A stretch of DNA of 64,000 nt from Burkholderia sp. 9120. Lineage in GTDB: Bacteria > Pseudomonadota > Gammaproteobacteria > Burkholderiales > Burkholderiaceae. The stretch lies in the NCBI RefSeq assembly GCF_000745015.1, contig NZ_JQNA01000002.1:4216001-4280000 (forward strand), in the 5' to 3' direction. The position numbers were made by a program, and so were the translations under genes. Numbering within the stretch: the first letter of the stretch is position 1; the number at the start of each line of letters is the position of its first letter. Under the pieces are notes generated by a model. That model was given only the letters and a program-made list of their open reading frames with translations. It searched no databases and was not told the DNA's origin. Below are positions 28,428 through 37,756 of this stretch, one piece after another.

Positions 28428-29966
28428 ATGCTTGACAGCAAAAAGAATATTCTCATTCTTATGGCGGATCAGATGACACCGTTTGCGCTCGCCGCCTACG
28501 GAAATACGCTGACGAAAACCCCCAATCTCGATCGCCTCGCCAAACAGGGCGTGGTATTCGACTCGGCCTATTGCGCGAGTCCGCTGTGCGCGCCGTCGCG
28601 GTTTTCATTTCTGTCGGGCAAGCTGCCTTCCGCGATTGGCGCTTACGACAATGCAGCGGAATTTCCGTCGCAAACGCTGACGTTCGCGCATTATCTGCGC
28701 GCCGAAGGGTATCGCACTATCCTGTCCGGCAAGATGCATTTCTGCGGCGCCGATCAACTGCACGGCTTCGAAGAGCGGCTCACCACCGACATCTATCCCG
28801 CAGATTTCGGCTGGACGCCGAATTGGGACGACTTCGATACGCGCCCGAGCTGGTATCACAACATGAGTTCGGTGCTCGACGCCGGGCCATGCGTGCGCAC
28901 CAATCAACTCGACTTTGACGACGAAGTCACCTTCACCACGCGTCAAAAGCTCTTCGATATCGCGCGCGAGCGTCATGCCGGCAAAGATGCACGACCGTTC
29001 TGCATGGTGGCCTCGTTGACGCATCCGCACGACCCGTACGCCATTCCGCAAAAGTACTGGGACATGTATCGCGACGAAGATATCGCGTTGCCCACGCATC
29101 GCGATTCGTTCGATGAAGCGGACGCGCATTCCAGGCGTCTGCGCCACGTGTGCGAAACCGATCGCACACCGCCCACCGATCAGCAGATCCGCAACGCACG
29201 CCGCGCGTACTACGGTGCGATCTCCTATGTCGACGACCAGTTCGGTGCAATCCTCGACGCGCTTGACCAGTCCGGACTCGCGCAAGACACGGTGATCGTC
29301 GTCACGTCGGACCATGGTGAAATGCTTGGCGAGCGCGGGCTCTGGTACAAGATGACGTTTTTCGAGGGCGGTTGCCGCGTGCCGCTGATCGTGCACGCAC
29401 CGCAGCAATTCGACGCGCACCGCGTGCGTAATTCGGTGTCGCATCTCGATCTGTTGCCGACGCTGGTCGAACTGGCGCGCGGCGATGCGCCTACCGCATG
29501 GCCCGATTCGCTCGATGGCCAGAGTCTCGTGCCGCATCTTCTCGGTACGCAGGGCGGCCACGACGAAGCCATCGGCGAGTACCTTGCCGAGGGCGCGATT
29601 GCGCCAATCGTGATGCTGCGACGCGGGCGTTTCAAATTCATTCACACGCCGGTCGATCCCGATCAACTCTACGACGTCGATGCCGATCCGCTGGAGCGCG
29701 AGAACCTCGCGGCGCGTACGGAATACGCGTCACAGGTCGCCGCGTTGAGCGAAGAGATCGCGCAGCGCTGGCATCTCGATGCGCTGCACAACGAGGTGCT
29801 GCAAAGCCAGCGGCGCCGCCGCTTTCATTTCGACGCCACGACGCAAGGCACCGTGGCGTCGTGGGACTGGCAGCCGCATGTGGATGCAAGCCAGCGGTAT
29901 ATGCGCAATCACATCGACCTCGACACGCTCGAAGCGATGGCGCGGTTTCCCGCTGTTGTCCGTTGA
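28428..29966 (+). CDS. betC: Choline-sulfatase
   Basis: 512 residues from the ATG at 28428 (GAGG ribosome site; an ATG at 28365 would add an implausible basic leader). Sulfatase family: metal-binding NILILMADQMTPF at the N-terminus and the C-x-P-x-R formylglycine motif CAPSR with Cys54, the same residue number as in rhizobial BetC. GKMHFCG and TSDHGEMLGERGLW add further active-site residues. The C-terminal tail QRRRRFHFDATTQGT is characteristic of choline-sulfatases. It hydrolyses choline-O-sulfate to choline and sulfate in the cytoplasm. An anaerobic or FGE-type maturase must be supplied elsewhere. Confidence 0.94.
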   Translation: MLDSKKNILILMADQMTPFALAAYGNTLTKTPNLDRLAKQGVVFDSAYCASPLCAPSRFSFLSGKLPSAIGAYDNAAEFPSQTLTFAHYLRAEGYRTILSGKMHFCGADQLHGFEERLTTDIYPADFGWTPNWDDFDTRPSWYHNMSSVLDAGPCVRTNQLDFDDEVTFTTRQKLFDIARERHAGKDARPFCMVASLTHPHDPYAIPQKYWDMYRDEDIALPTHRDSFDEADAHSRRLRHVCETDRTPPTDQQIRNARRAYYGAISYVDDQFGAILDALDQSGLAQDTVIVVTSDHGEMLGERGLWYKMTFFEGGCRVPLIVHAPQQFDAHRVRNSVSHLDLLPTLVELARGDAPTAWPDSLDGQSLVPHLLGTQGGHDEAIGEYLAEGAIAPIVMLRRGRFKFIHTPVDPDQLYDVDADPLERENLAARTEYASQVAALSEEIAQRWHLDALHNEVLQSQRRRRFHFDATTQGTVASWDWQPHVDASQRYMRNHIDLDTLEAMARFPAVVR

Positions 29967-30006
29967 TACCCGAACGCTTTATCGACCTCACCTACAGGAA
30001 GCCGAC

Positions 30007-30960
30007 ATGATGAAAAAGCTCTTCAAACAGGCGGTATCCGGCTTGGCGCTGCTTTGTGCGGCGACGACCTTCACGGCGGCTGCGGAGCCGCAATCGTGCA
30101 CGCAGGTCAATATGGCGGGGCCCGGCTGGACCGATATCGACGCGACCAATGCAATGACCGGCGTGCTGCTGAAGGCGCTCGGTTACAAGCAGAACGTGGC
30201 CAATCTCTCGGTGCCGATCACTTACCAGGGCTTGAAGAAAGGCCAGATCGACGTGTTCCTCGGTAACTGGATGCCGGCGCAGGCGCCGGTCGTCAAGCCG
30301 TTCGAGGAAGAGAAGTCGATCGAGGTCGTGCATCCGAATCTGAGCGACGCGAAGTTCACGCTTGCGGTGCCGGATTACGTCGCGGCTGCGGGTATTCACT
30401 CATTCGCGGACCTCGCGAAGAATGCCGACAAGTTCGACAGCAAGATCTACGGCATCGAGCCGGGCTCGCCGGCTAATCAGAACATCAAGAAGATGGTCGA
30501 CGACAAGGCCTTTGGACTCGGTAGCTGGAAGCTGGTTGAATCGAGCGAAACCGGCATGCTCACGCAAGTAGAGCGAGCCGTGCGCGATAAGAAGTGGATC
30601 GTGTTTCTCGCATGGGAGCCGCATCTGATGAACACCAAGTTCAAGCTGACCTATCTGGACGGCGGCGATAAGTACTTTGGTCCCCACTACGGCGGTGCAA
30701 CCGTCAATACCGTCGCGCGCAGCGGCTATGCGGAACAGTGTCCGAATGTGGGGCGTCTTTTTAAACAACTCACGTTCAATGTCGATCTGGAAAACGGCGT
30801 GATTACCGAAGTACTGGAGAAGAAAACCGGTGTGGATGTCGCAGCGACCGAAGCACTCAAACGTCATCCGGAATTGTTAAAGAGCTGGCTGGATGGCGTG
30901 AATACCGTGAGTGGCGCCAATGGGCTGCAAGCCGTGCAGACCGCACTCGGCGTGAAGTAA
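30007..30960 (+). CDS. choX: Choline ABC transporter substrate-binding protein
   Basis: 317 residues with a signal peptide ending at TAAAEP. OpuAC/ProX fold with choline-binding type segments (MAGPGWTDIDATNAM, KKGQIDVFLGNWMPAQ, FLAWEPHLMNTKFKLTYLDGG, GGATVNTVARSGY). ChoX beside betC is a known arrangement for uptake of choline and choline derivatives. It starts 40 bases after betC, so it is co-transcribed. No choW/choV genes follow. Confidence 0.9.
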   Translation: MMKKLFKQAVSGLALLCAATTFTAAAEPQSCTQVNMAGPGWTDIDATNAMTGVLLKALGYKQNVANLSVPITYQGLKKGQIDVFLGNWMPAQAPVVKPFEEEKSIEVVHPNLSDAKFTLAVPDYVAAAGIHSFADLAKNADKFDSKIYGIEPGSPANQNIKKMVDDKAFGLGSWKLVESSETGMLTQVERAVRDKKWIVFLAWEPHLMNTKFKLTYLDGGDKYFGPHYGGATVNTVARSGYAEQCPNVGRLFKQLTFNVDLENGVITEVLEKKTGVDVAATEALKRHPELLKSWLDGVNTVSGANGLQAVQTALGVK

Positions 30961-31227
30961 TGGTGATGTTGTCGCTTTAAGGTCGCTGAGCGACAGATTC
31001 ATGTCGCTTCCGGTCGAATCAAACTAAATCTGGACCCGTATTCTTGTCCCGTCGATACCGCTTCGTCTGGTCAACGAAGTCATCGACGCCGGCCTCAGCC
31101 GTTTCAGTCAGTCTCAACCGGTTTCGAACTGCCCGTCATGCGAGAAGCGCGGCGCGCTGGGTGACAGCGCGCGGCAGGGATCGCTTTATCCAACGAAATA
31201 AGCAGGCAAAGAGCAGGGGAGAATCAG

Positions 31228-32379
31228 ATGAAGAAGAACAGTGCCGTCAGCCTATCCGGACTCGCGATCGCGGCCAGCGCCGTATGCGCTTCTCCAGCGG
31301 TCCATGCACAAAGCAGCGTTACGCTGTACGGCATTCTGGATGCGGGTATTACGTATGTGAACAATGCCGGCGGTGCGCATCAATTCAAATTCGACGACGG
31401 CGTCTCGTACGGCAACCGGATCGGCTTCAAAGGTGTTGAAGATCTCGGCGGCGGATTGCAGACGGTATTCGTGCTCGAGTCGGGTTTTCACCTGGGTAAT
31501 GGGCAATACGGATTCGGCGGTGCGGAATTCGGCCGTCAGGCTTATGTCGGCCTGAAGAGTAATACCTGGGGGACGGTCACGCTCGGCAATCAACTCGACA
31601 TGACCGAGGAATTCGTCTTTCTGTACAACATCTCAGCGTGGGCGAGCGGCTACGCGATTCACCAGGGCGACTTCGACCGGATGAACGGCGACCGGTTGCC
31701 GAATTCGATCAAGTACATGTCGAACGACTATGCGGGCTTCTCGTTCGGCGGCATGTATTCGTTCGGCAATACCGCGGGCGATTTCCATCAGAAGAGTGCG
31801 TGGAGCGTGGGCGCGCGTTATGAGCACGCTGCGTTCAATATCGGCGCGGCTTATACGCAGTTGAACAATCCGTTCGGCATCTACGCGTTCGACCCGTACG
31901 CGATGATCGGCACCAAAACCTTCCTCGGCCAGCCGACGGTGTCCGTCGATCCGGCGACCGGAGCGGTGACTGATCTGTATAGCGCATCGTCGTTCCCGGT
32001 CGACAAGCAGGGCGCGTTCGCGATTGGTGCGGCTTATACGATCGGCAACGTGATGCTGACCGGCGACTTTACCTACACGACCATCAAGGGTCTGGGGCAA
32101 ACCTCGCATATGCAGGTTTATGAAGGTGGCGCGTCATACACGATCACGCCCGCGTTGATGCTGTACGGCGGCTATCAGCACACGAGCTTTGAAGGCAACC
32201 ACTGGAATCAGGGTTCGCTGGGTCTGCACTACCTGCTGTCCAAGCGCACGGATGTGTATATCTCCGGCGATTATCTGCGCGCGTCGGATGGCGTGAATGC
32301 GGTGATCGGCTATAGCTTCACGCCGTCGACGTCGAACACGCAGTCGGACGTGCGGATCGGGATGAAGCATTCGTTCTGA
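31228..32379 (+). CDS. Gram-negative general porin (OmpC-like)
   Basis: 383 residues. Signal peptide (cleaved after VHA) followed by the burkholderial porin start QSSVTLYGILDAGI. The protein continues as beta strands with typical turns (NRIGFKGVEDLGGGLQTVFVLESGF; AYVGLKSNTWGTVTLGNQ) and ends in an aromatic C-terminal residue (GMKHSF), the outer-membrane insertion signal. Forms a trimeric 16-stranded pore. Monocistronic, following choX after 267 bases. Confidence 0.93.
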   Translation: MKKNSAVSLSGLAIAASAVCASPAVHAQSSVTLYGILDAGITYVNNAGGAHQFKFDDGVSYGNRIGFKGVEDLGGGLQTVFVLESGFHLGNGQYGFGGAEFGRQAYVGLKSNTWGTVTLGNQLDMTEEFVFLYNISAWASGYAIHQGDFDRMNGDRLPNSIKYMSNDYAGFSFGGMYSFGNTAGDFHQKSAWSVGARYEHAAFNIGAAYTQLNNPFGIYAFDPYAMIGTKTFLGQPTVSVDPATGAVTDLYSASSFPVDKQGAFAIGAAYTIGNVMLTGDFTYTTIKGLGQTSHMQVYEGGASYTITPALMLYGGYQHTSFEGNHWNQGSLGLHYLLSKRTDVYISGDYLRASDGVNAVIGYSFTPSTSNTQSDVRIGMKHSF

Positions 32380-32389
32380 TGCGAAGGTT

Positions 32390-32415
32390 GCTTGCCGCGA
32401 TACCTTGCGGCAAGC
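32390..32415. terminator. Hairpin after the porin gene
   Basis: Perfect 9-bp stem GCTTGCCGC 32390-32398 with GCGGCAAGC 32407-32415, eight-base loop. No T run follows, so it may act as a terminator or as an mRNA 3'-end stabiliser. Confidence 0.5.
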
Positions 32416-32480
32416 ACCTCGCGATGCGATGGAACCCGATGCTCGTGAAGCTCGGCGCGCGCTTCACGAAGCAGGGCGAT

Positions 32481-33290
32481 TCAAGCCGGTTTGCGTGACT
32501 TTGCTTTGCTCGCGGCGGGCGTGATGGCTTTGGTGGGCCTGGCCGTCTTGGTGGCCTTAGCGGACTTGGCACTCGGCAAGGCCGCTTCTTCACGTTCCCG
32601 ACTCCAGTGCTCAAGCAGCGTACGTGTCTGCTCGCGGATGGTCGACTTGAGCTGTTCAGCCTTCTCGGCATCGATGCTCGTCCAGCCGAGCATGGCCAAC
32701 GTCGAGCGATGCGCGACGTGAAAAATCACCAGTTGCCCATGCAGGCTGAAGCTGCGGATCAGCGTCGTCGGGTCGTTGGCGGCACGCCCGGTAATGCGCG
32801 AGAGGAGCGCCGCGCTCGCATCGTTTAGCGGCTCGCGGATCTTGCACGCCAGGATATGCGTCGCGCTTTCGGGTTCATAGCCGGCCTGCTCGCGCGCAAA
32901 AAACATTCGCCGACCAGGTTTGTTCGCCTTCTCGAAAGTGCGGTCGGCCATCACGTCCTGAATGCCGAGAAATGCGTCGATCAGGACCGCGATGTCGGCG
33001 TTGTCGCGCAGCATCTGTTGCGCGTGTTCGACGGCCGGCCCGAAGCTCTCCCATGCGTCGTCCGCGAGCGCTTCGACGCAGGCGCGATAGACCCCTTCCT
33101 TATTCTCGAAGTAGTACTGCAGCGCGGGCGCGTTGACGCCGGCGCGCGCCGCGATATCGCGCGTCGACGCGCCTTCGAACCCGTGTTCGCCAAACAGCTC
33201 GACCGCCGCCTCGATGATCCGATGACGTGTTTCTTCGCCGCGCGCATAGCCGCCTTCCGGCGAGCGCCGCAGTCTCTTTGCGGTGTTCAT
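32481..33290 (-). CDS. TetR-family repressor (CerR-type C-terminal domain) with a basic tail
   Basis: 269 residues from the ATG at 33290. N-terminal helix-turn-helix (TRDIAARAGVNAPALQYYF at ~43-61) and a ligand domain of the CerR/DUF1956 kind. The last ~30 residues are a lysine/alanine/proline tail (AKSAKATKTARPTKAITPAA-like repeats) reminiscent of histone H1-like tails, unusual for TetR proteins. Divergent from the EmrAB-type operon across ~140 bases containing a promoter overlapped by an inverted repeat, so it very likely represses that operon. Confidence 0.88.
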   Translation of the reverse strand: MNTAKRLRRSPEGGYARGEETRHRIIEAAVELFGEHGFEGASTRDIAARAGVNAPALQYYFENKEGVYRACVEALADDAWESFGPAVEHAQQMLRDNADIAVLIDAFLGIQDVMADRTFEKANKPGRRMFFAREQAGYEPESATHILACKIREPLNDASAALLSRITGRAANDPTTLIRSFSLHGQLVIFHVAHRSTLAMLGWTSIDAEKAEQLKSTIREQTRTLLEHWSREREEAALPSAKSAKATKTARPTKAITPAASKAKSRKPA

Positions 33291-33370
33291 GCGTTGTGTT
33301 CTCCGCCTTTTCCGTTTCTCTTCATGACAGCTGTAGGACACCCCTACGAGGTTCCGCAGAAATATATCAC

Positions 33371-33402
33371 TTGACACAATTTTACCGGCTGGAATAATTG
33401 TG
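33371..33402 (+). promoter_or_regulatory. Promoter of the efflux operon with overlapping operator
   Basis: A consensus -35 TTGACA at 33371-33376, 16-base spacer and -10 AATAAT at 33393-33398. An inverted repeat CACAATT (33375-33381) / AATTGTG (33396-33402) brackets the core promoter, the classic layout for a TetR repressor site. A related CAATTGG half lies just downstream at about 33414. Confidence 0.65.
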
Positions 33403-33429
33403 CCAACTGGAAACAATTGGACCACCTAG

Positions 33430-34572
33430 ATGTCAACCACCGCAGGCTCTCCCTCCCGCCCGACTCCCGCTGACGATCAGCTTACGGCAGGCGCTCGACG
33501 TCCTTCCCGGCGAACCGTGTTAATGGCGCTCGGCGTCGTCGCGCTGATTGTCGGCGCGGTCTGGCTAGCACGCTGGTGGACCGTGGGGCGCTTTATCGAA
33601 AGCACCGACGACGCCTATCTGCAAGCCGACAGCGTCACGGTCGCGCCGAAAATCGCCGGCTACGTCACTGAAGTTTATGTCGCGGACAATCAGGTGGTGA
33701 AGCCCGGCGATCCGCTCGTGCATCTCGACGCGCGCCAGTATCGGGTGGCGCTGGACCAGGCGCAGGCCACGATCGACGCGCGCAAGGCCGACATCGAGCG
33801 AGCCCAGGCGGATATCAAACAGCAGCAGTCGAATATCGCGCAGGCCCAGGCGCAGCAGCAGGTGGCGCGTGTGAGCGCCCAGCATGCCGGCGACGAAGTG
33901 CGGCGTTACGCGCCGCTCGTTGCGACCGGTGCCGAAACCAGTGAACGGCTGGCGGAATTGACCAGCAGCCGCGATCAGGCCAACGCCACACTGGCGGCGA
34001 ATTCCGCAGCGGTCGAGGCGGCCCGCTCGCAGATCGGCTCGGCCACCGCGCAACTCGCGCAGGCCCGCGCGCAACTCGAAGCGGCCCAGGCCAGCGCGCA
34101 GCAATCGCAACTCGACCTGGACAACACCGTGGTGCGCAGCGTGCTCGGCGGCAAGGTCGGCGACCGCACGGTGCGTGTTGGGCAATACGTGCAACCCGGC
34201 ACGCGGATGCTGACGGTCGTGCCGGTGCAAAGCACGTATCTGCTGGCCAATTTCAAGGAAACGCAGGTCGGCCAGATGCGGGTTGGTCAGCCGGTGGAAA
34301 TGCACGTCGACGCGTTGCCGGGTCATACGCTGCACGGCGTGGTCGACAGTTTCTCGCCGGGCACCGGCTCGCAATTCGCGCTGTTGCCGCCGGAAAACGC
34401 CACCGGCAACTTCACGAAGATCGTGCAGCGGGTGCCGGTGCGGATTCGCATCGACACCGGCGCGGAGACGCGCAGCGTGCTGTTGCCGGGTCTGTCGGTC
34501 AACGTGGATGTCGATACGCGCTCAGCGCGCGACCGCGACGAACGGATCGATGCCGAGAACCACCATGGCTGA
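33430..34572 (+). CDS. emrA: EmrA-type membrane fusion protein
   Basis: 380 residues. One membrane helix at about 31-50, the EmrA hallmark ESTDDAYLQADSVTVAPKIAGYVTEV after it, a long alanine/glutamine-rich coiled coil (~95-215) and a beta-barrel with LDNTVVRSVLGGKVGDRTV. It connects the EmrB-type pump to the outer-membrane channel. The 3' end overlaps the next gene by 8 bases. Confidence 0.9.
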   Translation: MSTTAGSPSRPTPADDQLTAGARRPSRRTVLMALGVVALIVGAVWLARWWTVGRFIESTDDAYLQADSVTVAPKIAGYVTEVYVADNQVVKPGDPLVHLDARQYRVALDQAQATIDARKADIERAQADIKQQQSNIAQAQAQQQVARVSAQHAGDEVRRYAPLVATGAETSERLAELTSSRDQANATLAANSAAVEAARSQIGSATAQLAQARAQLEAAQASAQQSQLDLDNTVVRSVLGGKVGDRTVRVGQYVQPGTRMLTVVPVQSTYLLANFKETQVGQMRVGQPVEMHVDALPGHTLHGVVDSFSPGTGSQFALLPPENATGNFTKIVQRVPVRIRIDTGAETRSVLLPGLSVNVDVDTRSARDRDERIDAENHHG

Positions 34573-36187
34573 GCCGGGCGCCGCAGTGCCCGCCACGCCC
34601 TCCACAGCCCCTGCAGCCACCGCGCCGCATGCCGAGGAACGCGCCAGCGTCAGCGACTGGATCGCTGTTGCCGCCGGCGCGCTCGGCGCGTTGATGGCCA
34701 CGCTCGACATTTCGATCACGAACTCCGCGCTGCCGCAGATCCAGGGTGAAATCGGCGCCACCGGCACCGAAGGCACGTGGATTTCAACCGGCTATCTGAT
34801 GTCGGAAATCGTGATGATTCCGCTCGCCGCGTGGCTCACGCGCGTGTTCGGCTTGCGCAATTTTCTGCTGACCAACTCGGTGCTGTTCATCGGCTTTTCG
34901 ATGATGTGCGGCTGGTCGCACACGTTGCCGATGATGATCGTCGGCCGCATCGGGCAGGGCTTCGCCGGCGGGGCGATGATCCCGACGGCGCAGACCATCA
35001 TCCGCACGCGGCTGCCGCTTTCGCAGATGCCGGTGGGCATGACCGTGTTCGGCCTGACCGTGTTGCTCGGGCCGCTGTTTGGCCCGGTGGTTGGCGGTTG
35101 GCTCGCTGAGAACATTAGCTGGAGCTGGTGCTTCTTTATCAATCTGCCGGTCTGTATTGCGCTGATGACCTTGCTGATCGTCGGCCTGCCGTCGGACCGG
35201 CCGCATTGGGAAGCGTTTATGAAGGCGGACTGGATCGGTATCGTCGGATTGGCGATCGGCCTCAGTTCGCTTACCGTGGTGCTGGAAAACGGTCAACGCG
35301 AGCGCTGGTTCGAATCGTCGATGATCGTGACGCTCACCTGTGTGTCGCTGTTCGGCATGCTCCTGATCGCCGCCTCGCAAATGACCGCGAAAAAACCGAT
35401 CGTGCGGTTGAGCTTGATGCTCAACCCGAACTACGCCAGCGTGATCGTGATCGTCTCCGCGGTCGGCGCGGCGCTGTATGGCGTGTCGTATCTGCTGCCG
35501 CAGTTTCTCGGCGTGGTGGCGGGTTACAACGCCGAGCAGGCCGGCGCGATCATGCTGCTGTCCGGGTTACCCGCCTTCCTGATCATGCCGGTGCTGCCGA
35601 AGCTATTAAGCAAATTCGATTTTCGGGTACTGGTGATCACCGGGCTGACGTTATACGCGATCAGTTGCATGATCGACATCGACCTGACCGCGCAGAGCGT
35701 CGGCCACGATTTCGTGTGGTCGCAACTGATTCGCGGCACGGCGCAGATGCTCGCGATGATGCCGCTCAATCAGGCGTCGATGGCGGCCGTGTCGCGTGAA
35801 GATTCGGGCGACGCCGCCGGGCTCTACAACATGGCGCGCAATCTCGGCGGGTCGATTGGCCTGGCGATTATCGGCACCGTGATCGACCGGCGCACGACAT
35901 TTCATGCCGCCACGATCCGCGAGTCGGTCAGCGCCAATTCGCTGATCGGTCAGGAGACGCTGGCGGCCAACGCGGCGAACTGGTTCACCCATACGGGGGA
36001 TATGGCGTACTCGCAGATGCGTGCGCTCGGCCAGCTCGGTGCGCAGATCCAGGTCCAGGCCACCGTGATGACTTACTCGGAAACCTTCTATCTGCTCGGT
36101 ATCGCGTTGCTTGCCTGCATTCCGCTCGCGCTGCTGTTGAAAACGCCGCGCAGGAATGCGCCGCTGCCTTCGTCCGCTGGACACTAA
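34565..36187 (+). CDS. emrB: EmrB-type MFS multidrug transporter (DHA2, 14 TM)
   Basis: 540 residues from the ATG at 34565. The first ~35 residues are alanine/proline-rich, then motif ALDISITNSALPQIQGEIGAT-type (motif D1, here LMATLDISITN), motif A-like GRIGQGFAGGAMIP and motif C TVLLGPLFGPVVGG. Fourteen membrane helices. Expels hydrophobic drugs by proton antiport together with EmrA and an outer membrane factor. Stop and the next start overlap (TAATG). Confidence 0.9.
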   Translation: MAEPGAAVPATPSTAPAATAPHAEERASVSDWIAVAAGALGALMATLDISITNSALPQIQGEIGATGTEGTWISTGYLMSEIVMIPLAAWLTRVFGLRNFLLTNSVLFIGFSMMCGWSHTLPMMIVGRIGQGFAGGAMIPTAQTIIRTRLPLSQMPVGMTVFGLTVLLGPLFGPVVGGWLAENISWSWCFFINLPVCIALMTLLIVGLPSDRPHWEAFMKADWIGIVGLAIGLSSLTVVLENGQRERWFESSMIVTLTCVSLFGMLLIAASQMTAKKPIVRLSLMLNPNYASVIVIVSAVGAALYGVSYLLPQFLGVVAGYNAEQAGAIMLLSGLPAFLIMPVLPKLLSKFDFRVLVITGLTLYAISCMIDIDLTAQSVGHDFVWSQLIRGTAQMLAMMPLNQASMAAVSREDSGDAAGLYNMARNLGGSIGLAIIGTVIDRRTTFHAATIRESVSANSLIGQETLAANAANWFTHTGDMAYSQMRALGQLGAQIQVQATVMTYSETFYLLGIALLACIPLALLLKTPRRNAPLPSSAGH

Positions 36188-37668
36188 TGCTCTTCAATCG
36201 CCCCATGATGTCCAACCGTCTGACGTGTTTCGCACTCGCCGCCGTTACGTTGCTGTCCGTCTTACCGGGCTGCACCGTCGGCCCGGATTATCACGGTGCG
36301 CCGCCGGTCGCGCAGGACGCCCGTAGCAGCGCTACTTTCGTGCGCACGCCGGCTGCCGGCACCACGGCGGCGCCCGCGTCGAACCAGTGGTGGCTGGCCT
36401 TCAACGACCCGCAACTGAACGACCTGATCGCCGCCGCGTTCGCGCACAATCCCGATGTCGATGCCGCGAAAGCGCGACTGCGGGAATCGCGCGCGCAATT
36501 GCAGCAGCAACGGGCGAACGAATTGCCGAAACTCTCCGGCGATGCGGCGGCGCTGCGCATGCGTGAGCCCGACGTGAGCGCGCTGAGCTCGTCGAGCGGA
36601 GGCAGCTCGGGTTCGTCGGGAAGAGGGCCGTTGCAGCTTTATACGGCCGGCTTCGACGCCACGTGGGAAATCGATCTGTTCGGCGGCACGCGGCGCGCGA
36701 TCGAAGCGGCCTCCGCGGATGCCGAAGCGGTCGACGCCGATCTCGCGGACACGCGCGTGTCGCTCGCGGCGGAAGTGGCGCAGGCGTACATCGATCTGCG
36801 CGACCAGCAGGCGCGGCTCGCACTGGCGCAGCGTCAGGCGGAAACCGAGCAGAAAAGTTTGACGTTGACGCAGCAGCGCAGGGCGCGCGGCACGGCGGCG
36901 GACGTCGACGTCGAACGTCTGACCACGCAGGTGGAAAACACGCGCGGCACGCTGACGCCGCTCGACGCGCAAGTGACCGATTCGCTCGATCGCCTCGCCG
37001 TGCTGACCGGCCGTGCGCCTGGCGCGCTGGACGCGCAACTTGCCGACGTGCGGCCATTGCCGGCGCTGCCCGCTACGGTGGCGATCGGCGATCCATCGAC
37101 GATGTTGCAGCAGCGGCCCGATATTCGCGCGGCCGAGCGACGGCTCGCGTCGAGCAATGCGCAGATCGGCGAACACGTCGCGGATTTTTTCCCGAAGGTG
37201 ACGCTGCTCGGCGATATCGGTTTCAGTGCGGGCGATCCTGGGCACCTCGTGCGCAAGAGTAATTTCAGTTGGATCGGTGCGCCGTATCTGCAATGGAATG
37301 CGCTCGATTTCGGGCGTACCTTGGGTAGCGTGCATGCGGCCGAAGCCTCGCGCGACGAAGCCGAGGCGCGTTATACGAAGGCCGTGCTCGGCGCGTTGCA
37401 GGATGCGAATTCATCGCTGTCGCGCTATGGGCATCAGCGTGAGCACGTTGTGACGTTGCAGAAGGTGGAGGCGTCCGCGAGTCACTCGGCCGTGTTGATG
37501 CGGCAGCGGTATTCGGCGGGCGTGTCGACGTTGATCGATCTGCTGGATACGCAGCGGGAAGAATTTACCGCGCAGCAGAATGTGGTGGCGGGGCAGGCGG
37601 AGTTGCTGAAGGACTTTGTTTCGCTGCAGAAGAGTCTTGGGATTGGGTGGGAGGCACAGCGGGGCTAG
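36187..37668 (+). CDS. Outer-membrane efflux lipoprotein (NodT/OprM family)
   Basis: 493 residues. A lipobox (SVLPGC) ends the signal peptide, and CTVGPDYHGAPP is the standard start of NodT-type factors. Two OEP repeats follow, e.g. FNDPQLNDLIAAAFAHNPDVDAAKARLRESRAQ and QQRPDIRAAERRLASSNAQIG. A serine/glycine-rich insert lies at ~138-146 (SSSGGSSGSSG). It completes the tripartite pump encoded by this operon. Confidence 0.92.
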   Translation: MLFNRPMMSNRLTCFALAAVTLLSVLPGCTVGPDYHGAPPVAQDARSSATFVRTPAAGTTAAPASNQWWLAFNDPQLNDLIAAAFAHNPDVDAAKARLRESRAQLQQQRANELPKLSGDAAALRMREPDVSALSSSSGGSSGSSGRGPLQLYTAGFDATWEIDLFGGTRRAIEAASADAEAVDADLADTRVSLAAEVAQAYIDLRDQQARLALAQRQAETEQKSLTLTQQRRARGTAADVDVERLTTQVENTRGTLTPLDAQVTDSLDRLAVLTGRAPGALDAQLADVRPLPALPATVAIGDPSTMLQQRPDIRAAERRLASSNAQIGEHVADFFPKVTLLGDIGFSAGDPGHLVRKSNFSWIGAPYLQWNALDFGRTLGSVHAAEASRDEAEARYTKAVLGALQDANSSLSRYGHQREHVVTLQKVEASASHSAVLMRQRYSAGVSTLIDLLDTQREEFTAQQNVVAGQAELLKDFVSLQKSLGIGWEAQRG

Positions 37669-37756
37669 GGCGCGATTCTTTGAAAAAACCTGCGGTGTCT
37701 TGAGCGATTCGATTGATGGGGTACGCTTGCGTTTTGACCAGCGTGAGTTTTCATCG

